Under the pieces are notes generated by a model. It saw only the letters and a program-made list of their open reading frames with translations. It was not told where the DNA came from and searched no databases. A stretch of 64,000 nucleotides of DNA from Tetrastigma voinierianum (lineage: Eukaryota; Streptophyta; Magnoliopsida; Vitales; Vitaceae). The translations under genes and the position numbers were made by a program. Of the stretch, positions 1 to 10,508 are shown piece by piece (the first letter of the stretch is position 1; the number at the start of each line of letters is the position of its first letter). The stretch covers positions 682,001 to 746,000 of the forward strand of contig JAEQBH010000294.1 of the NCBI GenBank assembly GCA_016808115.1. Direction: 5' to 3'.

Positions 1-340
1 CTATAATAGAACTCCCATACTATATAAGATCCCATACATATTCGAGTGAGTCGAAATCGGCACTTTCATGTTCGAAAGTGAGTCGAATTGGGCAGTGGAT
101 CACTATAATGTAATCCCATACCATATAACAATCCCCCATACTAGAGATACCGAACTCCCCCCTGTTATGTAAAAATCCCCCATACTATATAATAATCCCC
201 CCATACTATATTAGAATCCCCCATACCATATTAGAATCCCCCAACTATATAAGAATCTACCACCATATATTTCGATTTCCAAAATATGCTTGACTCCCCC
301 ACAATATAGTTGAATCCCCCACTGGATTCCTCAATCCCCA
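1..340. repeat. AT/C-rich minisatellite
   Basis: Imperfect tandem repeat built on a unit like AATCCCCCATACTATATAAG (about 20 bp). It is cleanest from about 165 to 265 and degenerate on both sides. It begins at or before the window edge. No coding content seen. Confidence 0.6.
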
Positions 341-1214
341 TACCAGAAAATTTATTTTACCAACCCTCAATCTCACAACCAATCATTCCATACAACTCCA
401 ATTTACTGGAAAAACTGCTAAGAATCCACAAACAATCATAAAACAACTCTGCAAAGAGTTAGAAAATACAAGCAGATCATACCCACGTTATTTCACCAAG
501 CCACAAATCACTAGGAGTTAGAAACTAATCCCAAAGAACCCATTTACAAATAAAATCCCTCATTCTCACGTACAGAGAGAGAATGGTTTCAACATAAATG
601 TATAGCATTTATAACCCCAAAACTTACATGTATAAATACCCTAAATTTCAATGTATGAATGGAGAAAACCCCTACCTTAATCTTATTGCTATAGATCTTA
701 AGCTTCGCATCACATTTGCCCTTAAATCTCCTAAATTTCGGCCTTCCTTTCTTCTTCTCCAAACGATCCTTAGCTTCAAGAGGTGCACGGGTGGAGAAAT
801 CAGAAATAGAAGAAAATTTTGGGTTTGACCCAGCTGCCCCTGAAACTTCACTGTCACAGGTATTTTATTTTTCAAAATTAAGGCCACACTACACTCTCAA
901 ATTCAATCTGTAGGACTACTCTAAGGTTTTTCGATGTTCCGGATTCATTTTTAATGTTATTTTAACCTAAAAACCTTTATTTCTAGGATTTACGTAACCA
1001 TTTTTATATTTATCATTCTTATACTTTGATTTAAGAGGTAAAACTAATTGGACGATTATTAATATTTAGACATGTGGGGGTTTACACTAGCAAGAGTGTT
1101 GTCGCACTGAACTGAGACGTGCTCGCCTGGGCAATGAGGCGCCAGAAGACAATGCAGAGTGTCGCCGCACTGACAGACGTGGTTTGGCTCATTCTCTATT
1201 CATTCTTGTAGGCA

Positions 1215-1215
<1 letters not shown>
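341..1215. other. Unassigned AT-rich sequence
   Basis: No gene or domain recognised. The short ORFs here are not supported by any motif. Around 1085-1185 there is a GC-richer patch with repeated GTCGC and CGCC words, which resembles the GC-rich clusters of the chromovirus-type LTRs further right, so this may be old LTR sequence. Confidence 0.4.

Positions 1216-1217
<2 letters not shown>

Positions 1218-1263
<46 letters not shown>
1218..1263. repeat. (TA)n microsatellite
   Basis: Uninterrupted TA dinucleotide run of about 23 units. Confidence 0.95.
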
Positions 1264-1265
<2 letters not shown>

Positions 1266-2330
1266 CTATTTGAAGCTTGTTATTTTATTCTAATCACACT
1301 ATAAAGAAGGTAAGAAATACCGTTTCGTTTGAACGACAAGATCGCCGAGGAAGCTCATTTCGCCCGACCTGAGGTACAAAAACATTTTTCATAAATTTAT
1401 ATGATATAGACCTTTCATTCGGAATTAATCTTAAAGAACATACGTAAATAAAATGCAAGACCTAGCATCAACCCACACAACTTAGAGTACCGCAGATTAT
1501 CTCAGTACCTATTTCAACTTTCAAGACTTGCATCAACTTTCAAAGATCGTACCAACATCATTCGGGGGCTAAAAACAACATTGAGTATAGATACTCAACT
1601 TCGCATTTGCATTCAAACATCCTCTGACGTAAACACCTCGAGTGCACTCTGACATCGACTCTTCGCATCGATACTCACATCCTCAAAACCAAAACGACCT
1701 GGTGCAATCGCACTAAACTTTCATGACTGTGACTATCCGTGATTTGCGTAAATGGCAGGTTTGCCTATTTTCACCAGAAATTTCCATCTAAAACCCAAAA
1801 CCCAAAACCAACTCAAATAAACCTCAAAATAAACCACAAAACTCATCTTAAACCAACCAACAACATTTCTAATAGGATTTTTCCTACACAACTTAAACAA
1901 AGAGGAATTTAGGTTAATTTCCTAACCTTGATATATTTTATTTGAACCAAACTTCTCCCTTTCCTCACTTCTTCTCATCAACAAGGCTATATCTCCAAAT
2001 CAATTAAAGAAAAATCACCAAAGAAGTCTCCTCCTCCTCCCAATCGTAGCCCTCGCCAAAGGGAGAACAATGAGAACCTCTAAGAACATGTTTGGTCTTA
2101 TCCCATTTTTTTTTTGGCTAAAATTTAGCTTTTGCAATTCAGTCCTCCAACTTCCATCTATTTGCAAATGAACTTATCTAAATCCCTACAATAGCATATA
2201 ATCTTCTTGTTTTATGACCTTTAAGTCCTTAATTTGATAATTACCATTTTACCCTTAGCACTTAATTTTAAAATACAATTACTCTTTATTATACCCAAAC
2301 ACGTAATAAAACTACTAGGTATAATTCAGA
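1264..2330. other. Unassigned, probably decayed repeat DNA
   Basis: No coding domain seen. The 2080-2320 stretch (short T run, then AT-rich text with repeated 'taagtcc/ttaattt' words) resembles in style the low-coordinate flank of chromovirus LTRs, but no ends or target duplication could be fixed. Confidence 0.3.
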
Positions 2331-4373
2331 GCCATAGACACTGGAGCTGACGCGGGGCCACCCCTTAACTTAAAGTTAAGTTAGAACAAAAAAGGGATTA
2401 GGGCACAAGAGGGCTAATTTTTCCTGTTCTGGCCGTGGGAGAGAAAGAGAGAGGAATGAGAGAGCACCAAGCTTCTCTCCTCGATCTACAGATCTTCGTT
2501 GGTCGGATTTTGTCGGGCCAAGGACAAAAGTTCATCAAGCTACCTAAGGGTATGCTCGGGGTACCAAAGCAAAGATTTTCAACAAGATCCAAAATGAGAT
2601 TCGGGGGAAATCGAAGTTCTCAGGTTTAGGAGGGGTTCTAGAGACCTCCTACTGGTTAGACTACATTCCAAGAGGTAGAGATTCTTCCTACTCTAGTTTT
2701 AGTTCCCATTTTGGGGCTGATTTTTGCGTTAAAATGGTGGAACATGTTAAGGGTGTAAGCCAGCAAAAATGCCCAAACCCATCAAGCCTCGCCAGCGGGG
2801 CGGGTTCGCCAAGGCGAGAATTTTCTTGCCTAGGCGAGCCCAAGGGGTGGCTTTGGTGGACACATTGGTCCGCCTAGGTGAACAACTCGCCTATGAAAGG
2901 GTAGCGCCCAAAGGAGCCTCGTGACTATGCTGAGGTCAGGTTTATGGCCTGCTTAGTATCGATTTCAGGCCCGGTTTGTAATTGTCAGGGTTTTCTTCTC
3001 ACATCAGATGACTTGTTCGAGAGCAAGTCATTGCTTGACTAAGGAGTGGATATGTTTGAATGTTTGAATATGTGTGTTCTAATGTATTGATGTGATGAAT
3101 TTCTATATGCAAATGGCCATTACATGGCTTAATTGTGTGTGTGTCATTGCTTGAACATAGAATGACATGTTGTATGTTGATGTTGATATATGCATGCATA
3201 ATATATTGACATGAATGAAATGATGTATGGAAGTCATATGCAGGTGATGTGGTTGTCCATGACACTCGGTGAGGTGTGGATTGTGTTGCAAATGTAGCAT
3301 TCATTATACATGTGTCATGATATAACATGCAATAGTGCATTGCTTTGCATTATGCATGGGAAACATCACATTTCATGGGTGTGAGTGCATGGTTGAAAAT
3401 CAACACTAAGTTTGGTGATTGATTAGGTGGGCTTAGTATCGTTGGACGAAGTCCAATAGAGTCGCATGGTTGAACGAAATGGTAAAAACTTGTGTCGGGT
3501 AATAACAAGAAGGGCTAGATTCTCCCTTGAGTGAAAGGCACAGATTTAAGTTCGAGACACTTAATGATTGAAAGTCAAAAAAAGTGTTGGAAGAAATGGA
3601 AGTGTTGGATATGCAGAAATTGGGTTACTTGAAAGAACATATGGTTTTGTATATAAATGATCATTGAGGTGTAACATCCAAAAAGCTTTTGGTTTGAAAA
3701 CAAATGAATTTGTTTTGTAAAATGATCATTGGATGTAATCCATAAATGATGAGTTTTATCACACATTGGCACTGCATTGTGTGGTGGGAGTTGGTAAGTA
3801 CTCGGTCATGTTAGGAGTCAGTAAGGACTCGGGCATGGGGCATGAGTGAGTCTCATCTCATTTCATGGCATGTCATGTAGAATTCCAAACTAGGATTGCA
3901 TATCTTGTTTGGAATTGTTGATGTGAATGTAAGGTGAACATTGCATGTGCACGTAGGTAGGGAGTAGCCTTTGTAGGAATTTTCTCTACTAGGCATAGCT
4001 CACCCTATATGGGATAACAGTTCAGGTGCGAGAAATGCGCCGGTGGGTGGTTCTTATCCAAATTCGTGAGAGAGAAGAAAGTTGGTTTGTGGCTTTGTGA
4101 TCATTTTTTGTAAAATGTTTGAAGTAAATTCATTTTGACATATATAAATGTGTTTATGAGTGAAATTGAACTTATAAGTGTATTTTATGTAAAGGAGTGT
4201 AATTAAACTCAAAATGGACTATTGCTAATATGGTCTTGCTGGTTTGTAAAAATATGGATAAATGGATCCCCGATATATGGGACATAATAGGTGATATCGG
4301 GTTACACGATATCCACAGGTATTTCTGCGGGTTGATGGTTAAGTTAACGACCCCCAAATTTTAAGGCGTCACA
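2330..4373 (+). mobile_element. Chromovirus-type LTR remnant (LTR A), probably solo
   Basis: The right end is typical of plant Ty3/gypsy LTRs: a CCCCCAAATTTTAAGG stretch followed by GTCACA at 4373. It aligns with the end of the LTR ending near 7132 (both have CTGCGGGTTGA followed by a run of Cs about 20 bases later). The two also share the segment around 3360-3420 and 6148-6210 (GGGTGTGAGTGCATGGTTG). The start is not fixed; about 2 kb fits the length of the full LTR at 17441-19478. No pol domains follow, so it is most simply a solo LTR, with no target duplication found. Confidence 0.5.
2780..2905. repeat. CGCCTAGGCG palindrome cluster in LTR A
   Basis: Several direct and inverted copies of TCGCC(T/A)AGGCGA-like words (near 2798, 2840, 2880 and 2889), a short GC-rich, palindromic, CpG-containing cluster in an otherwise AT-rich LTR. 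Confidence 0.5.
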
Positions 4374-4380
4374 GATAGTA

Positions 4381-4586
4381 TGGAGACATCGGATTTAACG
4401 TGGAAAACCTCTTAGGAGTTAATAAACCACAGGCTTATGATTGATCAAAATTTCCATTATGATGCATATAAGTAGAGACAATATGGAGACACTGGATTTA
4501 ACATGGAAAACCTCTTAGGAGTTAAGAAACCATGGGCTTATGACTGATCAAAATTTCCACTATGATCCATATAAGTTAGGTTCACA
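4381..4586. repeat. 103-bp tandem duplication
   Basis: Two head-to-tail copies (4381-4483, 4484-4586), each beginning TGGAGACA and containing GGATTTAAC(G/A)TGGAAAACC, CTCTTAGGAGTTAA and TTGATCAAAATTTCCA-like blocks. They differ by scattered substitutions. The repeat sits immediately right of the LTR A end. Confidence 0.8.
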
Positions 4587-5001
4587 AAGATATACCCAGC
4601 TTGAAGCCTCAAATCCCTAACATACTACTTCACGGAACCCTCTCACCTCAACTCCTCCCTTTTATGTTTCAGGAAATTCTTAGAGTCCTTCCTAAGCTTG
4701 ATCTTGGCCTTCCTTTTGAAGATTCATCAAGAAGAACACAGGTTTTCTCCAAAAATTCAATTACTTTGAGAGTAGAGTGAATAGATGACCTCAACCCCTT
4801 TTCAAAAACAAGAACAAATGATTTCCTTGAAAGCACAAAGAGAGAGAAAGAGATTTCACCCAAACCAAACATTCATTTTGGTAAAAGAAACTTGGATGAG
4901 CAAGGATGGTGGTTGTAGTGGACACTACAGCAAAACATGTGAAAAATTTAAATTTAAATTTTTTTCGAAAAGAGGGGTGACTTACCCCCACATATTCAAA
5001 C

Positions 5002-5003
<2 letters not shown>
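4587..5003. other. Flank between the two LTR remnants
   Basis: No coding domain. The stretch 4785-4890 (TTTTCAAAAACAAGAACAAA, a purine run, then CCAAACCAAACATTC) resembles 7200-7290 beyond the second LTR remnant, so the two may be halves or copies of one older sequence. Confidence 0.4.
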
Positions 5004-5094
<91 letters not shown>

Positions 5095-5095
5095 T
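5004..5095. repeat. (TA)n microsatellite, about 90 bp
   Basis: Long uninterrupted TA run. ORFs translated through it (isoleucine-tyrosine repeats) are artefacts. Confidence 0.95.
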
Positions 5096-5099
5096 ATAT

Positions 5100-5290
5100 G
5101 AAGAGAAAAGCAGAAACGGAGGAAAAGGTGGGAGAGGGAGTGGAGTGGAAGTGCAGCTGAAGGAAAGGAAAGGAAGGAGAGAAAGAAAGAAAGAAAGGGA
5201 AAGAAAGAAAAGGAAGGAAGAAAGAAAATGGGAAAAATAGAGAAGAATAAAGAAGGTAAGAAAGAAGAAAGAGAGAAGAAGGAGAATGTG
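5100..5290 (+). repeat. Purine-rich (GA/GAAA) tract
   Basis: Almost pure A/G on the + strand with GAAAGAAAGAAAGGGAAAG-type runs. A similar but weaker purine tract lies in LTR A (2435-2465), so it is probably a normal part of the transcript leader of this LTR type. Confidence 0.75.
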
Positions 5291-6185
5291 GAACCAACAT
5301 TGTGCGAGGAGCGAGCCAGGATTAGAAGGACCGGAGGCGTACTCGAGGTAGGTTTCATGCTCCGGTTATTTTACTCCTAAGAGCTACGTAATGGCCTAAC
5401 GGTTTCGCCCCATTTCAGGGTGAATTTAAGATGTGTGTGGTTTGGTTGTTGTTGTGTGATGGTCAAAGGCGAAAGTTTCACGGGGTTTGGGACTGCTCAG
5501 GACCCGAGCATTTGTGTTTGAGACCGTGAAATCACGACGAATGTGAGTGGGGTGTGTATGATTTCCGCACACCTTGAGGTCAGCCCAGCATCAACTTCGG
5601 ACGGCCATAACTTTCTCGTCCGAACTCCAATTCATGCGTTCTTAGACTCTATGGAAAGCTCATCGAGTCTAGAATTTTATAAGATGAAGTACTCAGCCAA
5701 ACCGTGGCCTAAAAATTGGGTTGGGTCACGGACAGTTGAGGAATGGTTCGTTCCGATTTCCAGAACTTCTATTTTCGGAACCGGTTTGTATCTGAAATGC
5801 TTGGAGTTGTGTATGGCTTGAGTAGGGAATTGTGTGTTGGATGTTTTGTGTGGTATTTAAAAAAGCTGGACTTCAGATTTAGTCAGTTATTTTCGAGCTA
5901 AGCATGGTAGGATTTATGGCCAAGGAGCTGAGTGTTGTGTATTCTTGTTATTCCAAATTGAATAAACCTCCCGAATGTGTGAAATTATGTGAAATATGTG
6001 TGATAAGAATGGAAATAATTATATGTATTAAATATAATTTATCCATGACACTTGACATGTAGTGTAATAGATATGTTGCATGTGACACGTAACATACATG
6101 TAGGCATGAAATGATATGCAATGATATTTGCATTGCATTTATGCACGGGACATCACGTCGAGTTGGGTGTGAGTGCATGGTTGGG

Positions 6186-6335
6186 GTCAACACTGTGTTT
6201 GGTGTTCAACCATGGTAAATCGACATTGTGTTTAGTGTTCGATGTATGTCGTGAGGACATGGTAAATCGACTAATATTTAGTCGATGTATGTCGAGAAGA
6301 CATGGTTAATCGACACTGTGTTTGGTGTTCGATGG
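6186..6335 (+). repeat. Tandem subrepeats in LTR B
   Basis: Three to four degenerate copies of a 43-47 bp unit, CATGGTAAATCGAC followed by (T)GTGTTTGGTGTTCGATG, starting near 6211, 6258 and 6301. Confidence 0.7.
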
Positions 6336-7132
6336 TGAGCTCGGTAAAATGGGACAACATCCAAATTGAGGCTCATAGTTGCATGGCATGAAAAGCACGT
6401 GTGTAAATGGGTGAAGCAAGTAGGGATAGACACCCCCTCAGGTGAAAAACCTGGTATATGGTTTAGACATGAAATTGTCGATGAAAGCCCGTAAAAAATG
6501 TTGTATAGGCTTGCGGCGTCCTACGATGAGAACTTACAGAATCAGTAGCCTAAAATGCACAAATCTGAGTTGGGAAATAGAAGTAGGCCTTGGGGTGTCG
6601 ATGTCTAAATTACAAAACAAAAGCACCATTTTGGAAAAGATCAGAGATCGGACGCGCGACGGTTTTTCACGAATATGCGAGGTGTGGGGAGTCGGTGATG
6701 ACTGAGTTTGAGTCATGAGGGATATCTTTGCGTTCATGATATGTAGACATTAGTGCGGCGAGTATAGGTACTTGAATCGCGTGATTCAGGATTGTATGTA
6801 TTGGCATTGCATGTTGCTCTGGGTGGGGAGTATTAGTAGGAGATATATCTTGGGCTTTGCTCACCTGAGTCGTGGGACCACCTTTAAATTTTGAGACGGC
6901 TCAGCCGGCGTAGTGCTAAGAGGTCGAGTTGTGGCCTTGAGAAGTATTTTGTAAAATATATTAGAACAATATAGTTTTAATATATTTTGGCATGTAAAAG
7001 AGTTATACATCAAACTCTTGTAAAATATTATAATAATTTGTATATTTGTAAGAAAAATATATAGAAAGGCGACCACGAATATTCTGCGGGTTGACAAGTT
7101 GTCAACCAGACCCTCGGATTTTGGAGTATTAC

Positions 7133-7182
7133 AGCATGGTATCTGAGTATTCGGACCCCCGGGTTTTGGGGTGTCACATTTT
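7133..7182 (+). mobile_element. PBS-like site and second LTR terminus
   Basis: Directly after the LTR B end comes a PBS-like GGTATCTGAG, then, after a few bases, another LTR-end-like string (GGACCCCCGGGTTTTGGGG and GTGTCACA at about 7182). Two LTR 3' ends separated by about 50 bp suggest that the whole internal region and most of one LTR were removed by recombination. Confidence 0.4.
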
Positions 7183-7290
7183 CTCTCTAACTCAAAAGCG
7201 GAAAACAATTTTCACAAACAAGAACAAAATATTTTCTTCAATGCTCTTGAGGGAAAGATGAATTTTTCTTTCAAACCAAACATCCCAAAG

Positions 7291-7299
7291 TGAGTGAGT

Positions 7300-7336
<37 letters not shown>
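7291..7336. repeat. (GA)n microsatellite
   Basis: GAGTGAGTGAG grading into a pure GA run. Confidence 0.95.
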
Positions 7337-7340
<4 letters not shown>

Positions 7341-7746
7341 AAGAAGTAGAGGTGGCTACTTAAGTGTTTCTTTCTCTCTCCACCCTAAAAGAAAAGGACA
7401 TATTCTATTTAAAGGGGTGAAGCCCTAGATCTAAGGGCTGAAAATAGATCTAAAAAACTAGGTAAGTTGGATTGAAATCAGGATAAGCAAAAAAATGTTT
7501 CTTTTGAAAACAATTCCTCTCTTGCAAATAAGATTGAAACAAAAGCAATGAATAAGTAGTAGAAAAACATTTTTGGGGTTAAGGAGAATCATCAACACAA
7601 TAATCACCTTTGTCCCTTACCAATTCTTCAAATCTTAAGCTTTAAAGCAAATAGTCCATGAGAGATTTGAACAACCAAGGCTAGGGAATACTAAGGAAAT
7701 TTTGTCTTGAATTGCTAACCTAAACTAAATACTCACAATCTCCGAA
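7337..7746. other. Unassigned intervening sequence
   Basis: AT-rich, no ORF or repeat recognised. It is the left flank of the foldback element. Confidence 0.4.
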
Positions 7747-7854
7747 TTTTTCCTATATGTACGACTTATTTAAAAAATAATATCTAAAATACGATGTTTA
7801 AAAAAATATTTCCAATTCTATGGCCGTTTTTGCTGATTAGGAAAAAGATAGTTG

Positions 7855-8150
7855 AAAATCGTGTTTTGAAGAAACGATTTCTTCAATCTTTCAATATCTT
7901 TTCAATATTATCTTTTGAAAAGGCGATTTCTTCTCAGTTTATTTCCTCAATTTGGAAATCGTCTTTTTAAAAGACGATTTCTTCAATCAATTTTGAAATC
8001 GTCTTTTCAAAAAATGATTTCTTCAATCCATTGAGAAATCGTCTTTTCAAAAGACAATTTCTTCAATCCATTTAGAAATATTCTTTTCAAAAGATGATTT
8101 CTTCAATCGATTAAGAAATCATCTTTTCAAAAGATGATTTATTCAAAAAA
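7855..8150. repeat. Hairpin minisatellite in the left foldback arm
   Basis: Five to six copies of a roughly 38-42 bp unit. Each unit contains GAAATCGTCTTTT followed by AAAAGACGATTTC, which is itself an inverted repeat, joined by TTCAATC(CATT). Divergence is mostly at the CG positions (GTC/ATC, ACG/ATG). Confidence 0.85.
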
Positions 8151-8281
8151 GCTATAATATCATCTTTAATATTTTAATGATACATCATTTTATTACAAAT
8201 TAAAGAATAAAAAATATATAACATATATACAATATATATACAATGACACATAATAATTTTAAATATATATTATTTCAAAAA

Positions 8282-8285
<4 letters not shown>

Positions 8286-8326
<41 letters not shown>
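8286..8326. repeat. (TA)n microsatellite in the foldback spacer
   Basis: Uninterrupted TA run in the AT-rich core of the element. Confidence 0.95.
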
Positions 8327-8330
<4 letters not shown>

Positions 8331-8934
8331 AATTAATTTGTTTTCTTATATAATTTATTATATAAATAATTCTATCAATTAAGATATAGTATTTATAAAT
8401 AGTAATATTTAATTTTTTTTTTACTATTTGATATTAAAAATAATATTATTTATCAAATAAGATATTAATATAAAAAATATGAATATTTTAATTGTTATCT
8501 CTCATTATTTTTTCTACTTATGAATTAAGAAACAACTATTATTGTTGTTAGTGAGGTATTAAAGCCTTAATAACATTATCAATTTTATTTTTATCCTTTA
8601 ATTATTATAAAATGATGTATAATTAAAATATTAAAAATATTAGATAAAAGATAAAATATATTTATAATAATAACTATAATTAAAATAATCTTTTCTTCAA
8701 AGATAATTTAAAATAATATTTTTCAAAAAGATAATTTTAAAATAATATTTTTTTGAGAAAATAATTCAAAATAATCTAATCTATAATATATGAATAATAA
8801 ATATAAATTAATTGATATTAACATCCAACATATTTATTTATTTTTTTTAAACATCAACATATTATATGTTTTCTCATTAAAATTATAATATAATTATTTG
8901 TTATCAAATTATAAAAGTGATAAAAAGAAGAAGA

Positions 8935-9130
8935 CCGAAGAAGAAATTGTATTTTCAAAATATGATATTCAAAGCTTTTATGAAGTAATTGTTTTTTGAA
9001 AAGACGATTTCTTAATTGAAGCTGAAGAAATCGTCTTTTGAAAAGACGGTTTCTTAATCAATTAAATCAAAGTGATTTCGCAATTAAAAATAAACCATTG
9101 AAAAAGATTGTTTCTTTAAACTTTGTTTTG
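8935..9130. repeat. Hairpin minisatellite in the right foldback arm
   Basis: Two to three copies, in inverted orientation, of the same AAAAGACGATTTC-type unit as the left arm. The arm is shorter than its partner by about two to three units. Confidence 0.75.
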
Positions 9131-9268
9131 ACAAACTACGTTTCTTCAAAATACGATTTTCAAACATATTTTTCCTAATCAACAAAACTACTATAGAATT
9201 GAAAATATTTTTTTTAAACATCGTATTTTAAACATTATTTTTTAAATAAGTCGTACATATAGTAAAAA

Positions 9269-10156
9269 CCCCAAACCATCCCTTTTGTTCAGTTGAATGA
9301 AAGAAGATCAACTTCCTTTCTTGTCCAGATATGAGCTCAACCAATTGACCGATTTCTTGTTTAGTCAATCCAATCAAGGCAGCCATCGAGACGAGGCATA
9401 GGCATCCTTTGTTCAACTGGTTGAGGTTGTCCCTCATCCATATGACTTCAAAAATGTCATCTTTAGTCCTCAACTCATTTTTCACCCCAACTCTTAGGCA
9501 ATTGATTTTAAAATAAATTAAATCTTTATTATCTTAGATTTAATGTCAATACTTGGACTTTTTTAAAAAATAATAAAGAATTGAAAACTAAGCCGAGTTA
9601 GGAGAAGGATGCATTGAAAGAATGATCAACTTTAGTTCACAAATATATTTGCCTTACAATGACATCCTAAGTTGAAAAGATCTTCTTGTCATGCTTGAGT
9701 TTGGATTTTCGGTTCCTTGTCATGCTTGCTCTTAATGGTTGGCTTCTTAATGAGCAATCTTGACTTCCAAAGACCCAATATAACATGTCAACTTATCTCA
9801 ATTTTAAATCATCAATGGTCATTAACCTTGATTTGTTATCATCAAACTCAATCAAGGATACCCTTAGACCAACGTTTAAAGGCTTGATGTTCCTTTCAAT
9901 AGAATGAAAAAGTGTTTTAGCTTAGATTCAATACATGTCTTACACTTCTTATTAGGAATAATATGAAAGTGTTGGTGATTTTTGTGCGCTTAAACATACA
10001 TAATGAAAGTTAGAAAATGCGCAAACATACTAAGAAATTAAAGTGCTTTCAAACTAAAATCGCATTGAAATCAAACTTCTAATCAGACGAAAATTAGGTT
10101 CTCTGATTCCCTTGACAATTCCCTAGAATCCAAATTGAAAAATGCCACAATAAATA
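9269..10156. other. Unassigned flank with one unsupported ORF
   Basis: On the - strand an open frame starts at 9485 (MKNELRTKDD...) and runs leftward into the foldback element. Its first 68 codons lie outside the element and have unremarkable composition, so it could be a fragment of a disrupted gene, but I recognise no domain and cannot support it as coding. The rest of the stretch shows nothing specific. Confidence 0.25.
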
Positions 10157-10495
10157 TGTTGGATTGCTGGGCGCAGGATGGAAGCTAAGTGGGCTTGACT
10201 AGACCGTAACTTGAAGACATATATCCAAGGGATCATATCTTCCTAAAAGTGTCTCGGGTTCCTAATGCCTGGAACTGAGACCTCTAGAAGGTTGGAAAGT
10301 GTATTCTTGTATTCTAAAAGAATCTCCTATATTGTAAACCATGCCATATAGAGAGAAAGGGTGTTAAATCTTTGTGAAATTTGAACATATATTCCATTAG
10401 AGTGATATGATCTTCACCTAAAGCATTGAAGACATCGCATTCTGGACTTTAACAAGTAAGTACTATATTCTATTTCTGTTGAAGATTAGTTTACA
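10157..10495 (+). mobile_element. Copia 5' LTR
   Basis: Starts TGTTGGATTG and ends TTTACA one base before a Met-tRNA primer-binding site. Its 339 bp and TG...CA ends are typical of plant Ty1/copia LTRs. The 3' LTR is not in the window; it should lie beyond the Athila element that starts at 50380. The five bases before it (AAATA) are the expected target duplication. Confidence 0.7.
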
Positions 10496-10496
10496 T

Positions 10497-10508
10497 TGGT
10501 ATCAGAGC
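10497..10508 (+). other. Copia primer-binding site (initiator Met-tRNA)
   Basis: TGGTATCAGAGC, complementary to the 3' end of plant initiator Met-tRNA, in the expected place one base after the LTR. Confidence 0.9.

Larger units (their letters stand above)
5000..7132 (+). mobile_element. Chromovirus-type LTR remnant (LTR B)
   Basis: Homologous to LTR A over the middle (GGGTGTGAGTGCATGGTT block near 6165) and at the end (ATTCTGCGGGTTGAC, then GACCCTCGGATTTTGGAG and TATTACA at about 7132). It is followed at once by CATGGTATCTGAG, a one-base variant of the Met-tRNA primer site TGGTATCAGAG, so it was a 5' LTR. No gag-pol follows. The start is uncertain. Confidence 0.5.
7747..9268. mobile_element. 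Foldback/Mutator-like non-autonomous DNA transposon
   Basis: The outer ends are inverted copies: CTATATGTACGACTTATTTA at 7753 on the + strand is repeated exactly on the - strand reading in from about 9262. The homology continues inward for roughly 340-410 bp per arm (matching GTTTAAAAAAATATTT, TGATTAGGAAAAA and GAAAATCGT blocks). The inner arms hold a hairpin minisatellite, and the centre (8160-8930) is extremely AT-rich with a TA run. No transposase is encoded. Long, internally repetitive TIRs are characteristic of foldback elements and some MULEs. I could not fix a convincing 9-bp target duplication. Confidence 0.75.

Noticed and set aside
2999..3340. 113-codon frame on the - strand
   Set aside because: Lies inside LTR A, His/Thr/Ser-rich because of repeated ATG/CAT words; no motif.
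4785..5358. Open frames of 120-151 codons on both strands
   Set aside because: They run through the TA and GA simple repeats; translation is low-complexity (Ile-Tyr, Lys/Arg/Glu or Ser/Phe/Leu runs).
7735..9280. 9-bp target duplication for the foldback element
   Set aside because: ACAATCTCC and the right-flank candidates (CCAAACCAT, AAACCATCC) do not match well enough to call.
9228..9485. Frame MKNELRTKDD... as a host gene
   Set aside because: Short, ends inside the foldback arm, no recognised domain; kept only as a note in the flank entry.
10497..10508. Possible tRNA gene fragment
   Set aside because: Only the 12-nt primer-binding complement is present; no cloverleaf around it. The same holds for 7137 and 17425.
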